Shown here: positions 43,009 through 52,335 of the stretch, one piece after another
How the letters are laid out: the number at the start of each line of letters is the position of its first letter
Position numbering within the stretch: position 1 is the first letter of the stretch
Origin: Paenibacillus sp. J31TS4
GTDB taxonomy: Bacteria > Bacillota > Bacilli > Paenibacillales > NBRC-103111
Length of the DNA: 64,000 nucleotides
Reading direction: 5' to 3'
Assembly: GCF_018403265.1 (NCBI RefSeq)
Contig: NZ_BOSI01000007.1
Span: forward strand, 1-64,000
Made by a program: the position numbers and the translations under genes
The notes under the pieces: model-generated
Told to the model about the DNA's origin: nothing
The model's database searches: none
The model's input: only the letters and a program-made list of their open reading frames with translations

Positions 43009-43194
43009 CATGGGTGTTGCTAAACTAGCCGGAGGCGGGGGATCGTCTTGCCGTTCTAGCTTGCTCCCATTCTCTTCTTTTATACGCGGAGAAAGCCGCC
43101 GTGCAGGAACGTCTAGCCGCTGTTCATGGACGGCCGCTGCCGTCTATACACGGCTGGCGGACGTCTTGTGCACTGGCTACCCGACGTCTATGAG

Positions 43195-44193
43195 CTAGCC
43201 GGCGTCTGCGGCCGTTTCCGGCAGGGGGCTCTCCTCGGCGGGAGAAGCGGCTGGGGTGCATACGAGCGACGGCAGCGGCTGCACGATCGTGTAGCCTTCC
43301 TTGTCCTCATAAACGCCCGTGGACGGGTTATAGACCGTCATCCGAAGCTCGCGGCGGGCGAGCGAATACTGCAGGATGCGGATCCTGCCGGCGCCTCCCT
43401 CCTCGGAATGCTGCCAGTTCTGGTACGACTGGAGCACGGGATTGCCGTGGTCTCCGAGGTCCACGCGGAAGCTGACGGGGCCTGGCACATGATGACCGTT
43501 GAACACGGCCGTCATATTCGGGTGCTTGCGCACGAGCCGGTTCCAAATATCCTCCCCGTCGAGCGCCCCGGTCATGCCGGCATAGTCCTTCGGATTGTGA
43601 TCGTCGCCCGGCTTGGTTCGCTCTCCGTTGATATACATGTAGGAATGCGTGAAGAGCACGGCGGGGCAGTCCGCATGGCGGCTCAGCACCTCGTCCGCCC
43701 AGGCAAGCACCTCTTCCCGGGGGCCGAATTCGAGCATAAGATAGAGGAACCGGACGCCGCCTCCCATCTCGAGAATGCCATACAGATTGTCCGGCTTGCC
43801 CTCCTCGAACGCTTCGCGGAACCACGGCTGGTTCCGGTAATGCGAGAGCCCGAAGTACGAGCGAAAGAAGGGCGCCTCCCGGCTCACTTCAAAATCCTCG
43901 TAATCGTGGTTTCCGATGCAGACCAGGAGAGGGAGCCCGGCGTCCGTGACGATGTCCATGCAGCGGCGGGCCCATTGGAATTCCTGTTCGTTCTTGCCGA
44001 CATCGACGATATCGCCGAGATGGACGACGGCCTTGATACTTAGCGCCGCTGCATTGTCGACGATCCAGCGCGCCATCTTTTCCACCAGGTCTGAATAGTA
44101 GCGGTTGGCATACTGCGTATCCGGGATAAGCACGACCGAAAAATCGAAGTCGGTCTCCGGACGGAGGGAATCGGTAGGAGTAGTCATAAGCAT
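43195..44193 (-). CDS. Calcineurin-like metallophosphoesterase
   Basis: This 332-residue phosphoesterase has the full dimetal motif set: IPDTQY (23-28), VVHLGDIVDVG (about 57-67), GNHDYED (about 92-98), FTHSYMY and FNGHH. It has no signal peptide or transmembrane segment. The C-terminal 70 residues form a probable beta-domain ending in a Pro/Ala-rich tail. ATG 44193 follows AAGAAGG by seven bases. The substrate is unknown; DTQY-type members include phosphodiesterases acting on nucleotides and polysaccharide-linked phosphates. Confidence 0.92.
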   Translation of the reverse strand: MLMTTPTDSLRPETDFDFSVVLIPDTQYANRYYSDLVEKMARWIVDNAAALSIKAVVHLGDIVDVGKNEQEFQWARRCMDIVTDAGLPLLVCIGNHDYEDFEVSREAPFFRSYFGLSHYRNQPWFREAFEEGKPDNLYGILEMGGGVRFLYLMLEFGPREEVLAWADEVLSRHADCPAVLFTHSYMYINGERTKPGDDHNPKDYAGMTGALDGEDIWNRLVRKHPNMTAVFNGHHVPGPVSFRVDLGDHGNPVLQSYQNWQHSEEGGAGRIRILQYSLARRELRMTVYNPSTGVYEDKEGYTIVQPLPSLVCTPAASPAEESPLPETAADAG

Positions 44194-44504
44194 TCACCAG
44201 CCTTCTTCATGGTAGAGAGTCGGGCTCATTATAGCACAAGTTGATAGGGGAAATATGCCAGTTTTGGAACTGATTAGCCTCACAGCGCCTGCAATTGGCA
44301 GCCGATGGACAGACCCAGCAGCGGCGCGGATGAAAGCGGTGACAGCCAGGTGGTTTCGCCCAAATTTGAAAGTTTTCTAAACAATTTTTGAATTTTTTGC
44401 TCGATTTTCGCGATAACTGTTGTAAAATATAAGTACAGAATATGCGTCGAGAGAGAATAGGAATAGGATAGGTTACCTAAACCATGCTGCGGGGAGAGAC
44501 AGAC
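44194..44504. other. Divergent spacer with AT-rich patch
   Basis: These 311 bases contain no gene. 44360-44440 is markedly AT-rich with several T-runs and -10-like elements (TAAAAT 44424, TATAAG 44429). It is likely to hold the acetyltransferase promoter, but no -35 is at a correct distance. Confidence 0.45.
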
Positions 44505-44927
44505 ATGATCGTACGTTCGTTTCATTTGTCGGATTATTTCTCGGTCAATCGGCTCCTGGAAGACGTCCTCTCGGAGGAATGCTACACGGAGACGATGAAG
44601 GCGTTCAGCAGACAGCTCTCGCTTGACAGCCAGCTCGTCCTCGTAGCGACCGAGCAGGATGCGGTTGTCGGCATCATCATCGGCACCATCGACGATAACA
44701 AGGGCTACTATTACCGCGTCGCCGTCCATTCGGACCACCGCCGCAAGGGCATCGGCAAAGCGCTGATCCAACGGCTCAAGGAACGGTTCATTACGCGCAA
44801 GGTCAGCCGCATCCTCGTGACAGTCGATGCGCACAACGAGCCGGTACTGCCGCTCTATCAGGCAGTCGGCTACGACATGGGCGACTTCGCCAAGCCCGAC
44901 AAACCGCTTGGCATCGTGAATGGTTAA
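44505..44927 (+). CDS. GNAT family N-acetyltransferase
   Basis: This 140-residue acetyltransferase has the acetyl-CoA loop VAVHSDHRRKGIGKALIQRL (about residues 72-91) and the C-terminal VDAHNEPVLPLYQAVGY element. The acceptor cannot be told. I chose ATG 44505, six bases after GGGGAGAG; an earlier ATG at 44484 lacks a ribosome site and would contain that one. It is monocistronic, with a terminator at 45002. Confidence 0.93.
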   Translation: MIVRSFHLSDYFSVNRLLEDVLSEECYTETMKAFSRQLSLDSQLVLVATEQDAVVGIIIGTIDDNKGYYYRVAVHSDHRRKGIGKALIQRLKERFITRKVSRILVTVDAHNEPVLPLYQAVGYDMGDFAKPDKPLGIVNG

Positions 44928-45001
44928 CCCTCTTACCGATTAACGCCGCGAAGAATAGACGGCGTGAATCCTGCCTCGCTTCACCGGAAGCTCTTAAGGA
45001 G

Positions 45002-45046
45002 AGCATATCCGGCCGCCATTGCATTTGGCCGCCGGATATGCTTTTC
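45002..45046 (+). terminator. Intrinsic terminator after the acetyltransferase gene
   Basis: AGCATATCCGGC (from 45002) pairs with GCCGGATATGCT (45031-45042) across a GGCC-rich loop, followed by TTTC. Confidence 0.85.
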
Positions 45047-45125
45047 TTGCTATAACGGGTTCGTCCGCACGCGGCCTATTGGCACGCCTTTGGACGAACC
45101 GGAAGGAAGCGGGAGGCGCGAGGGC

Positions 45126-45674
45126 ATGCGGGAGAACTGGAGCATTCACAGCTTGAAGCACGACGGCCGGCAGCACCGGACCTGGCACGAGAATCTCCGC
45201 GTGCCGGACGAGCTGCTGGCGGACGCTCACCGGGAGGAGTGCCTGCTCGTCCTCGTGAACGGACGGACGCCCGTCACGGAGGCCGACGGGACCACGTGGA
45301 TTACGAGGACGCGGGCGGTCAGCTTTTTCAAGCCGGGATGGTGGTACAATATTGTCGCCCTTCCCATGGAGGGACGTCTCAGCTATTATTGCAACCTAGC
45401 TTCTCCGCCTGAAGTGGATGCGGCGGCTATCCGGTACGTCGATTACGATCTCGACGTGCTGGTATCGCCGGAGGGGCTGGTTACGATCGACGACGAGGAC
45501 GAATACGAGCTGCACAGCGAGCGGTACGGCTATCCGGAGACGATCCGGGAGGCGGTGCGCACCGGGCTCGAAGAGCTGCTTGCGCGGATTCGGGAGGGAG
45601 CCGCCCCGTTCGGAGACGAGGAGGCAATCCGCCGCTACCTAGCGCTCTTCCCGGACGAACAAGCGGCGGACTAG
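45126..45674 (+). CDS. DUF402 family protein (nucleoside phosphatase-like)
   Basis: This 182-residue protein matches DUF402: IHSLKHDGRQHRTWHE, WWYNIVALPMEGRLSYYCNLASPP and YVDYDLDVLVSPEGLVTIDDEDEYE, with the acidic cluster that binds divalent metal. Relatives hydrolyse nucleoside di- or triphosphates or associate with translation and virulence control. I chose ATG 45126, nine bases after GGGAGG; the open frame starts earlier at 44964 but runs through the preceding terminator. It is about 100 bases upstream of rnhA. Confidence 0.9.
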   Translation: MRENWSIHSLKHDGRQHRTWHENLRVPDELLADAHREECLLVLVNGRTPVTEADGTTWITRTRAVSFFKPGWWYNIVALPMEGRLSYYCNLASPPEVDAAAIRYVDYDLDVLVSPEGLVTIDDEDEYELHSERYGYPETIREAVRTGLEELLARIREGAAPFGDEEAIRRYLALFPDEQAAD

Positions 45675-45772
45675 GCGCAGGTGGACGGCACGCCTGCTCG
45701 GCAAGCCGAAAGACCGCTCTCGGGTAGAGCGGACAGCAGGAATTAAGGGACTGACGCGAGGGAGGAACGCAA

Positions 45773-46210
45773 GTGAAGGAAGTAACCATTTATACGGACG
45801 GCGCATGCTCGGGCAATCCGGGCCCGGGCGGATGGGGAGCAATCCTCTTTTTCAACGGACACCGGAAGGAGCTGTCGGGCGGCGAAGCGCATACGACCAA
45901 CAACCGGATGGAGCTGCAGGCGATGATCTCGGCGCTCGAGCAGCTCAAGGAGCCATGCCAAGCGGCGATCTACAGTGACTCGGCCTATGTGGTGAACGGC
46001 TTTCAGAAGAATTGGGTCGGCGGCTGGCAGCGAAACGGCTGGATGAACAGCAAGAAGCAGCCCGTCGAGAACCAGGACTTGTGGAAGCGGCTCTTGGAGC
46101 TGATGAAGGTGCACAACGTAAGCTATATCAAAGTAAAGGGCCATGCAGACAACGAATTCAACAACCGCTGCGATTTTCTCGCGCGGGAAGCGATCAAGCA
46201 GATGAGATAA
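45773..46210 (+). CDS. rnhA: Ribonuclease HI
   Basis: RnhA (145 residues) cuts RNA in RNA-DNA hybrids. The catalytic residues are Asp9 (YTDGACSGNPGPGG), Glu47 (NNRMELQA), Asp69 (YSDSAYVV), His124 and Asp134. GTG 45773 follows GGGAGGAAC. It lies 12 bases before queG and is probably cotranscribed with it. Confidence 0.97.
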   Translation: MKEVTIYTDGACSGNPGPGGWGAILFFNGHRKELSGGEAHTTNNRMELQAMISALEQLKEPCQAAIYSDSAYVVNGFQKNWVGGWQRNGWMNSKKQPVENQDLWKRLLELMKVHNVSYIKVKGHADNEFNNRCDFLAREAIKQMR

Positions 46211-46222
46211 GGAGGATGCGGG

Positions 46223-47653
46223 ATGAACGGGAACCGGCGGACAGAGAACACAGACATCAGAGAGCAGGAAAACCGGAAGCGAAACGGCGGCACCGTTCCT
46301 CCCGCTGCCTTCCTGAGGGAGAACGATGCCGGCGCAGGAGGCAGCTGGCAAGCCGAAGAGCGGACGGGGACCGGTTCGGGCGCGGCCATTGGCGGTGACG
46401 CAGGACCAGGGACGGGCCCTGAGCCCCATGCCGGGGGCGGGATGCCCCCGGAGAGGGATCCCGCATTCTGGGAGCGGCTGAAGGAGGAGATCCGGTCGGC
46501 GGCCCCCGAGCTCGGCATCGACAAGATCGGCTTCACGACGGCGGACCCGTTCTTGGAACTGAAGGACATACTGTACCGCCACCGGGAGGCTGGCCGCGAA
46601 TCCGGCTTCGAGGAGCCGGATATCGAGAAGAGGGTTCATCCCGAACTGCTCTTCGACCGTCCGCGGTCGATTCTCTCCATCGCGGTCGCCTATCCATCGA
46701 AGCTGCACAATCCGCCCCGCTCGGAGCCGGGAGCCTACCGAGGCATTCTGTCCCGCTCGGCTTGGGGCAAGGACTATCATCATGTGCTGCGCGACCGGTT
46801 GGCGAGGCTCGAAGCCTTCATCCGAAACCGGGTGCCGGACGCCCGGCTGGAGAGCATGGTCGATACCGGCGCGCTCGTCGACCGCGCGGTGGCGGAACGG
46901 GCCGGCATCGGCTGGACGGGCAAGAACTGCGCCGTCATTACGCCGGAATGGGGCTCCTGGGTGTACCTGGGGGAGATGATTACCAATCTCCCCTTTGCCC
47001 CGGATACCCCCGTTACGGAGGACTGCGGCGACTGCACGATCTGCATCGACGCCTGCCCGACCGGGGCACTGGTCGGGCCGGGTCAGCTCAACTCGGGCAG
47101 CTGCGTCTCGTTTCTGACACAGACCAAGGGGCTCGTTCCCGACGAATTCCGCGAGAAGATCGGCAACCGGCTGTACGGCTGCGACACCTGCCAGATCGTC
47201 TGTCCGAAGAATAAGGGCAAGCATTGGTCGCACCATGCGGACCTTGCGCCCGATCCCGAAATCGTCAAACCGCTGCTCAAGCCGCTCCTGACGCTTGGCA
47301 ACAAGGAGTTCAAGGAGCGGTTCGGCAGCTCGGCCGCGGCCTGGCGGGGCAAGAAGCCGATCCAGCGCAACGCCCTGCTTGCGCTCGGCAACTTCAAAGA
47401 CCGGAGCGCCGTACCGATAATAATAGAGACTATGCGATCGGATCCCCGCTGGGAGATCCGGGGGACAGCTGCCTGGGCGCTCGGCAAGATCGGCGGGGAG
47501 GAAGCGCTGCAGGCGCTGCGGCAGGCGGCGGAGGACGAGACGGATGAGCGAGCGGCCGAGGAGATCGCCAAGGCGCTTGTCCGTCTGGACGGCGAAGCGG
47601 GGGAGCGGGAGGACCGCTCCCGGGCGTCAGCCCACGGAGAGGCGGCTGATTAG
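46223..47653 (+). CDS. queG: Epoxyqueuosine reductase with N-terminal extension
   Basis: QueG (476 residues) performs the last step of queuosine synthesis in tRNA, using cobalamin and two 4Fe-4S clusters. The clusters use CGDCTICIDAC (Cys268 to Cys278) and CDTCQIVC (from Cys320). A HEAT-like C-terminal repeat (about 390-450) binds tRNA. Residues 1-80 are a Gly/Glu/Asn-rich low-complexity leader not usual in the roughly 380-residue family. The strong AAGGAGG before ATG 46223 suggests that the leader is translated, though an internal start cannot be excluded. Confidence 0.95.
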   Translation: MNGNRRTENTDIREQENRKRNGGTVPPAAFLRENDAGAGGSWQAEERTGTGSGAAIGGDAGPGTGPEPHAGGGMPPERDPAFWERLKEEIRSAAPELGIDKIGFTTADPFLELKDILYRHREAGRESGFEEPDIEKRVHPELLFDRPRSILSIAVAYPSKLHNPPRSEPGAYRGILSRSAWGKDYHHVLRDRLARLEAFIRNRVPDARLESMVDTGALVDRAVAERAGIGWTGKNCAVITPEWGSWVYLGEMITNLPFAPDTPVTEDCGDCTICIDACPTGALVGPGQLNSGSCVSFLTQTKGLVPDEFREKIGNRLYGCDTCQIVCPKNKGKHWSHHADLAPDPEIVKPLLKPLLTLGNKEFKERFGSSAAAWRGKKPIQRNALLALGNFKDRSAVPIIIETMRSDPRWEIRGTAAWALGKIGGEEALQALRQAAEDETDERAAEEIAKALVRLDGEAGEREDRSRASAHGEAAD

Positions 47654-47852
47654 ATCGGCTGTGTGCCAGCGTTGCGCCCTTGCCGGCTTAGAAGGTGCTG
47701 CGTGCCGGCATGCGGCCGCGCGGCTGTTTGCCGGACAGACCTATGTTCCCCCGAGCGGAGGGCCTTCCAGCCTCCTGGCCGGAACCGCCGCATCAGGCGA
47801 GGCTGTCCCCCGCAGAGGGAGAGGACGGGACTTATGATGGGGGAATGCATCC

Positions 47853-48884
47853 GTGAGATATATTCAAATCGACGCCGTAGAGCCGGGGCAGTATCTCGGC
47901 AAGACTATCTTTAACGGAAACGGGACGGTTATGCTCGCCGAGGGTGTGCAGCTGACCGTGTTCATGATCAATACGCTGCGCCGGATCGGCGTCACCATGC
48001 TGTTCATCCAGGATCCGGGCTTCGCGGACCTGAAGGTCGAGGAAGCGTTGACCGAGGAGACGAAGCGAAACGTCATGCAGCGGATGGGGGAGACGCTCGA
48101 GGCGTTCCGCTCCGGCAGGGAGCTGCCGATGCGCTCGATGAGCCTATCGATGGACCGGCTCATCGAGGAGCTGCTGGAGAAGAAGGAGATCATGCTGCAG
48201 CTGACGGATATCCGCACCCGCGACAATGAGCAATACCTACACGCGCTTAACGTGTGCACGATCGCCGTGCTGATGGGAGCGCAGCTCGAACTGACGCACG
48301 TCCAGCTCAAGGAGCTGGCGATCGGCGCTCTGCTGCACGATGCCGGCAAGGTCGAGGAAGGGCACGACGACGAGGCTGAGGACATGCGGAAGCATCACAC
48401 CTGGCGGGGCTTCGAGCTGCTGAAGGCGAAGAAGCACTTCAGCCTGCTCGTGGCGCACGTCGCCTTTCAGCACCACGAGACACTGGACGGCGAGGGCGTG
48501 CCGCGCGGGCTCGGGGGCGAGCAGATTCATCTGTACGCCAAGATCGTCGCCGTGGCGAACACGTACGACAACCTGCTGAACCGGGAGGGAGAGGACGGCC
48601 GCCGCCTTCTGCCGCACGAGGTGACCGAGCATTTGATGGGGATGGCCGGAACGAAGCTCGACCGGGAGCTGGTCATAGCGTTTCTACGCATGATCTCCAT
48701 CTATCCAACCGGCATCTCGGTACGGCTGTCCACCAAGGAGACGGGCGTAGTCGTCGGCCAGCATCGGGGGCTTCCGGGCCGCCCGATCGTGCGCGTCATC
48801 CAGAAAAGAGACGACGAGCTCGAGTACCGGGAGGTCGATCTGGCCCGGCATACAACGACGTTTATCGAGGCCGTTCTTTCCTGA
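47853..48884 (+). CDS. HD-GYP domain phosphodiesterase
   Basis: This 343-residue protein has an N-terminal 100-residue region (MRYIQIDAVEPGQYLGKTIFNGNG) often found before HD-GYP domains in bacilli and clostridia. The HD-GYP core follows: DNEQYLHALNVC, LLHDAGKVEEGH (metal ligands intact), HHETLDGEGVPRGL, and a variant GVP in place of GYP. It is likely to hydrolyse cyclic di-GMP in the cytoplasm. GTG 47853 follows GGGGGA. Unlike the HD-type protein at 21677, its His-Asp pair is present. Confidence 0.92.
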   Translation: MRYIQIDAVEPGQYLGKTIFNGNGTVMLAEGVQLTVFMINTLRRIGVTMLFIQDPGFADLKVEEALTEETKRNVMQRMGETLEAFRSGRELPMRSMSLSMDRLIEELLEKKEIMLQLTDIRTRDNEQYLHALNVCTIAVLMGAQLELTHVQLKELAIGALLHDAGKVEEGHDDEAEDMRKHHTWRGFELLKAKKHFSLLVAHVAFQHHETLDGEGVPRGLGGEQIHLYAKIVAVANTYDNLLNREGEDGRRLLPHEVTEHLMGMAGTKLDRELVIAFLRMISIYPTGISVRLSTKETGVVVGQHRGLPGRPIVRVIQKRDDELEYREVDLARHTTTFIEAVLS

Positions 48885-48894
48885 TGTCTCCTAT

Positions 48895-48923
48895 TTGTAT
48901 CCAGTTAGCGGACATGCTATGAT
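48895..48923 (+). promoter_or_regulatory. Promoter of the yneF-folE unit
   Basis: TTGTAT (48895-48900) and TATGAT (48918-48923) are 17 bases apart, with a TGN extension before the -10. Confidence 0.82.
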
Positions 48924-49002
48924 AGTGCAGGACCTATGTCCGGTGGCAGGCGCTGCTCGCCGGATTGGATAGACGAAACATATTTTATGAGGTGAAACAG
49001 GC

Positions 49003-49218
49003 ATGAGCTGGTACAACTATGTCATTCCCATCGTCACGCTGCTGATCGGCGCGGTGCTGGGCTTCCTGGCCGGCGTGTATTACTTGCGCAAGCAGATGGA
49101 AAAGATGCAGAGCGATCCCGAGATGCTGCAGAAGATGGCCAAGCAGATGGGCTACAACATGAACAAGCAGCAGATGCAGCGCGTGCAGCAGATGATGAAG
49201 AAGCAGAAGTTCAAATAG
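49003..49218 (+). CDS. yneF: YneF family small membrane protein (UPF0154)
   Basis: This 71-residue protein has one N-terminal transmembrane segment ([18 protein letters not shown]) followed by a charged, Gln/Lys/Met-rich cytoplasmic helix, exactly as in UPF0154. Its function is unknown. ATG 49003 follows GAGGTGAAA. folE starts 46 bases later on the same strand, probably in one transcript. Confidence 0.93.
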   Translation: MSWYNYVIPIVTLLIGAVLGFLAGVYYLRKQMEKMQSDPEMLQKMAKQMGYNMNKQQMQRVQQMMKKQKFK

Positions 49219-49264
49219 ACAAAACAAAGATAGAGAACCGGATAGGTACAGGGAGGGTGCAAGC

Positions 49265-49855
49265 ATGCCGTTTCAAGAATACCGCAATGAATTGGTCGCG
49301 GAGAACCGCGAGAAGATCGAAGGCCACGTCAGGGAAATCCTAAGGCTGATCGGGGAGGACCCCGAGCGGGAAGGCCTGCTCGACACGCCGGCCCGTGTCA
49401 CCCGGATGTACGAGGAAGTATTCGCAGGCTACAATGTTGACCCGCGCGATGTGCTGGGCGTCACGTTCGACGAGCACCACGAGGAGCTCGTCATCGTCAA
49501 GGACATCATCTACTACAGCCAATGTGAGCACCATATGGCGCCGTTCTTCGGCAAGGTCCACATCGGCTACATCCCAAGCGGCAAGATTGCCGGCCTGAGC
49601 AAGTTCGCCCGTCTCGTCGACGCCGTGACGAAGCGGTTGCAGGTGCAGGAGCGGATCACCTCAGAGGTGGCCGATATTATCGAGGAAGTGCTGCAGCCGC
49701 ACGGCTGCATGGTTGTCGTCGAGGGAGAACATCTGTGCATGTGCGCCCGCGGAGTGAAGAAGTACGGAAGCTCGACCGTCACTTCGGGCGTGAGAGGCGT
49801 CTTCCGCAACGATGCCGCGCTTCGGACCGAATTCCTGTCGCTTCTGAAGTCCTAA
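49265..49855 (+). CDS. folE: GTP cyclohydrolase I
   Basis: FolE (196 residues) converts GTP to dihydroneopterin triphosphate, the first step of folate synthesis and also of queuosine precursor supply. The zinc ligands are in [10 protein letters not shown] and [11 protein letters not shown]. The family length and the C-terminal [15 protein letters not shown] are intact. ATG 49265 follows GGGAGGGTG. It is near queG but separated by an HD-GYP gene. Confidence 0.97.
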   Translation: MPFQEYRNELVAENREKIEGHVREILRLIGEDPEREGLLDTPARVTRMYEEVFAGYNVDPRDVLGVTFDEHHEELVIVKDIIYYSQCEHHMAPFFGKVHIGYIPSGKIAGLSKFARLVDAVTKRLQVQERITSEVADIIEEVLQPHGCMVVVEGEHLCMCARGVKKYGSSTVTSGVRGVFRNDAALRTEFLSLLKS

Positions 49856-49901
49856 CGATACGCCTGCCGAGGGAGAGGGTTCCCTTCCGGCCGGCCCCAC
49901 G

Positions 49902-49940
49902 AAAAAGCCTCCTGCCGCAGACGCGGCGGGAGGCTTTTGT
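49902..49940 (+). terminator. Intrinsic terminator after folE
   Basis: AAAAAGCCTCCTGCCGC (49902-49918) pairs with GCGGCGGGAGGCTTTT (49923-49938). Confidence 0.9.
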
Positions 49941-50078
49941 TCGTTTTCCTGGGCCCGCTTCTATGGAAGCAATGCCGGCCGGAAGAGCAGCGATGCCGGC
50001 GAGGCGGGAATGGGCGACAAGCGGTCTTCTTGAGTATGGCCCCGGAGTCTTGTCGAAGCCCTATGGCTGCGTGTCCGG

Positions 50079-51308
50079 TCAGTACGGATGCCATTTCAGC
50101 ATGCGGGCCGCCGAGAACCGCTCGTTCACATGCCCCCAGTTGATTGTGTGCCACCAAGCCTCGATGTACGGCTTGCGCTCGTTTTTGTACTTCAGGTAGT
50201 ATGCGTGTTCCCAGACGTCTAGGACGAGGAGCGGGATGACGTCCCACTGCGACAGGTTCTGGTGCTTCTCCGCCTGGAGAATCTCCAGCCGGTGGCTGCG
50301 AGGGCTCCATACGAGGATCGCCCAGCCGCCGCCCTCCACCTTCTCCGCCGCTTCGGAAAAATGCTTCTTGAACGCCGCGAAGCTGCCGAAATCCCGGTTG
50401 ATCTGCTCGGCGATCGGGCCCGTCGGCTTGCCGCCGCCGCCCGGCTTCATAATATTCCAGAAGATCGTGTGCAAGTAATGCCCGGCTCCATTGAAAGCCG
50501 CCTCCCGCTCCCAATGCTTGATGAGCTCGAAATCGCCGGACTGCCGCGCCTTGGCCATCATTTTCTCCGCCTTGTTCAGCCCTTCGACGTAAGATTGATG
50601 ATGCTTGTCGTGATGCAGCTTCATCGTCTCGGCGTCGATATGGGGCTCCAGAGCGTCGTACGCATAAGGAAGGGGTGGAAGCGTATGGCCGCCGATCGGA
50701 ACCGGCTTCTGGTCAGGCACGGGGGGCTGGGACCATTGGCCTTCGGCGGTCAGGTTCATCGATGCCGCTTCCCGGTCGGCCGCCTCCTCCTTCGTACGCA
50801 GCTCCTCGAACGCGGACAGCGAGACCTTGGCTTCGCCGGGATAAGGAACATAGGCCTCCTGCTGGGCTATCTCCGGCGTGATCTGATAGCGGGCGAGGAA
50901 GCTGTCCAGCACGCCGAGGAAATACTCGGATTCCCGGATGATGTGCTGCACGACCACCTGCGCTGTCGGGTTCGCGGCAATCGGTGCGCTGTGAAACGCC
51001 ATGTAGCTCAGCTGGCTGACGAACAGCCGGGACTGCAGGAGAGACGTATACATGAGCTGCTCGACCTGGGTCTGCATGTAGGGAGACAGGCTGCCGGGCG
51101 TCCGGACGACCGCTTCTATGTACTGGACGGCCGTATTCTCGGTCTGCGCAAAGACGGGCTCCCATTCCTTGAGCAGCCGGACGTACTCCGGCTCCAGATT
51201 GGGCACGAGGGCGCGGATAACCTCCGTATGCTCCTTCTCCTGCATCTTCCAGAAGCGGATCTCTTCCAGCACGCGAAGAGGCATCAGCGCCCCGTAGACA
51301 GTGAGCAT
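50079..51308 (-). CDS. DUF2935-like domain fused to Fe/Mn superoxide dismutase
   Basis: This 409-residue fusion has an N-terminal helical region (1-175) with EEIRFWKMQEKEHTEVIR (15-32) and HIIRESEYFLGVLDSF (122-137), the Glu/His pattern of DUF2935 four-helix bundles. A Pro/Gln linker follows, then a complete dismutase (about 205-409) with metal ligands His232, His280, Asp364 and His368. The SOD part resembles Bacillus SodF more than SodA. I chose ATG 51308, which follows AAAGGAGG; a longer frame to 51356 has no site. It has no signal peptide and is transcribed alone. Confidence 0.9.
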   Translation of the reverse strand: MLTVYGALMPLRVLEEIRFWKMQEKEHTEVIRALVPNLEPEYVRLLKEWEPVFAQTENTAVQYIEAVVRTPGSLSPYMQTQVEQLMYTSLLQSRLFVSQLSYMAFHSAPIAANPTAQVVVQHIIRESEYFLGVLDSFLARYQITPEIAQQEAYVPYPGEAKVSLSAFEELRTKEEAADREAASMNLTAEGQWSQPPVPDQKPVPIGGHTLPPLPYAYDALEPHIDAETMKLHHDKHHQSYVEGLNKAEKMMAKARQSGDFELIKHWEREAAFNGAGHYLHTIFWNIMKPGGGGKPTGPIAEQINRDFGSFAAFKKHFSEAAEKVEGGGWAILVWSPRSHRLEILQAEKHQNLSQWDVIPLLVLDVWEHAYYLKYKNERKPYIEAWWHTINWGHVNERFSAARMLKWHPY

Positions 51309-51456
51309 TGGCGAATTCCTCCTTTGGGCATGGGCTGCCGGTGTCCGGCGGTCCATTGTGCACTATTGCCACTCTATGAAGCGGGCGGGAACGTTATGCG
51401 CGTGTCCGCCTCGGAAAAAATGCAGGAGCCGGAGGTCCGGAAAACGGGTTGAACGC

Positions 51457-51485
51457 TTTACCGGATAGCGGTGATCGGGTATACT
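51457..51485 (+). promoter_or_regulatory. Promoter of the IclR-type gene
   Basis: TTTACC (51457-51462) and TATACT (51480-51485) are 17 bases apart, with transcription starting about 100 bases before the start codon. Confidence 0.82.
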
Positions 51486-51588
51486 AGGTGTAACGAGGTT
51501 TCACCCCTTGAAACTTTACAGGCCGAATGCGGCCCGATTCAAAGTCCGCCCGCGAGGGGCGGGTGCCGAGAGGCGGAGGATGTTGGCA

Positions 51589-52335
51589 ATGGAAGACAAT
51601 ACGAAACTGACCGTCCGCGCAGTTGAGCGGGCGTTGGATATTTTGCTATGCTTCACCGATTCTTCGGATTTGAGCCTGACGGAGATTGCGACGCGGGTCG
51701 GGCTGCACAAGAGTACGGTGCACCGGCTGCTCGCTTCCCTTGAGGGCAAAGGCTTCCTGGTGCGCAATGCGGGGACCGACCGCTATCGGCTCGGCCTGCG
51801 CGTCTGGGAGCTGGCCGCCGGCATGTCGCAGACGGACGACCCGGCCATCCTGCTCCTGCCGGAGATGGAGCGGCTGCGCGATGTGCTGGGCGAGACCGTT
51901 AGCTTGTACGTGCGCGACGGACTCGAGCGGATCCGCATCCAGGCGGTCCAGAGTCTGCAGGCGATTCGCCGCGTCGCGCCGGTCGGCGCGCGCCTGCCGC
52001 TCTACGTAGGCGCGTCGAGCAAGGTGCTGGTCGCGTTCGGCGATCCCGCCGTGACGCAGGAGCTGCTCGCCTCCCCCGATTGGCCGGAGGGCTGGGACCG
52101 GGCGCAGCTGCTGCAGCAGCTGAGAGAGACGCAGCTGCTCGGCTACGCGACGAGCGTGGAGGAGCGGGAGGCCGGAGCGGCCGCTATCGCGGCGCCGGTG
52201 TTCAACCGCGCGGGCAAGCTCGTCGCCGCGGTGGCCGTATCCGGACCAGCCAACCGGCTCACTCCGGAGCGGATGCAGGAGGCGGCGCCGGACGTGCTGG
52301 AGACGGCGGGGCGGATGGGCAAGATGCTCAAGTAG
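51589..52335 (+). CDS. IclR family transcriptional regulator
   Basis: This 248-residue regulator has an N-terminal winged helix (VERALDILLCFTDSSDLSLTEIATRVGLHKSTVHRLLASLE, about 11-51) and a C-terminal GAF-like ligand domain with LPLYVGASSKVLVAF. ATG 51589 was chosen for GGAGGA at a good distance; an upstream ATG at 51580 overlaps that site. It is transcribed alone, so its target pathway is not evident here. Members usually control aromatic-acid, glyoxylate or sugar-acid use. Confidence 0.92.
   Translation: MEDNTKLTVRAVERALDILLCFTDSSDLSLTEIATRVGLHKSTVHRLLASLEGKGFLVRNAGTDRYRLGLRVWELAAGMSQTDDPAILLLPEMERLRDVLGETVSLYVRDGLERIRIQAVQSLQAIRRVAPVGARLPLYVGASSKVLVAFGDPAVTQELLASPDWPEGWDRAQLLQQLRETQLLGYATSVEEREAGAAAIAAPVFNRAGKLVAAVAVSGPANRLTPERMQEAAPDVLETAGRMGKMLK

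Noticed and set aside
47654-47852. Possible riboswitch before the HD-GYP gene
   Set aside because: Some GCCUCC-like bases recall a cyclic-di-GMP riboswitch, but the conserved CACGCACAGGGCAAAC core is missing.
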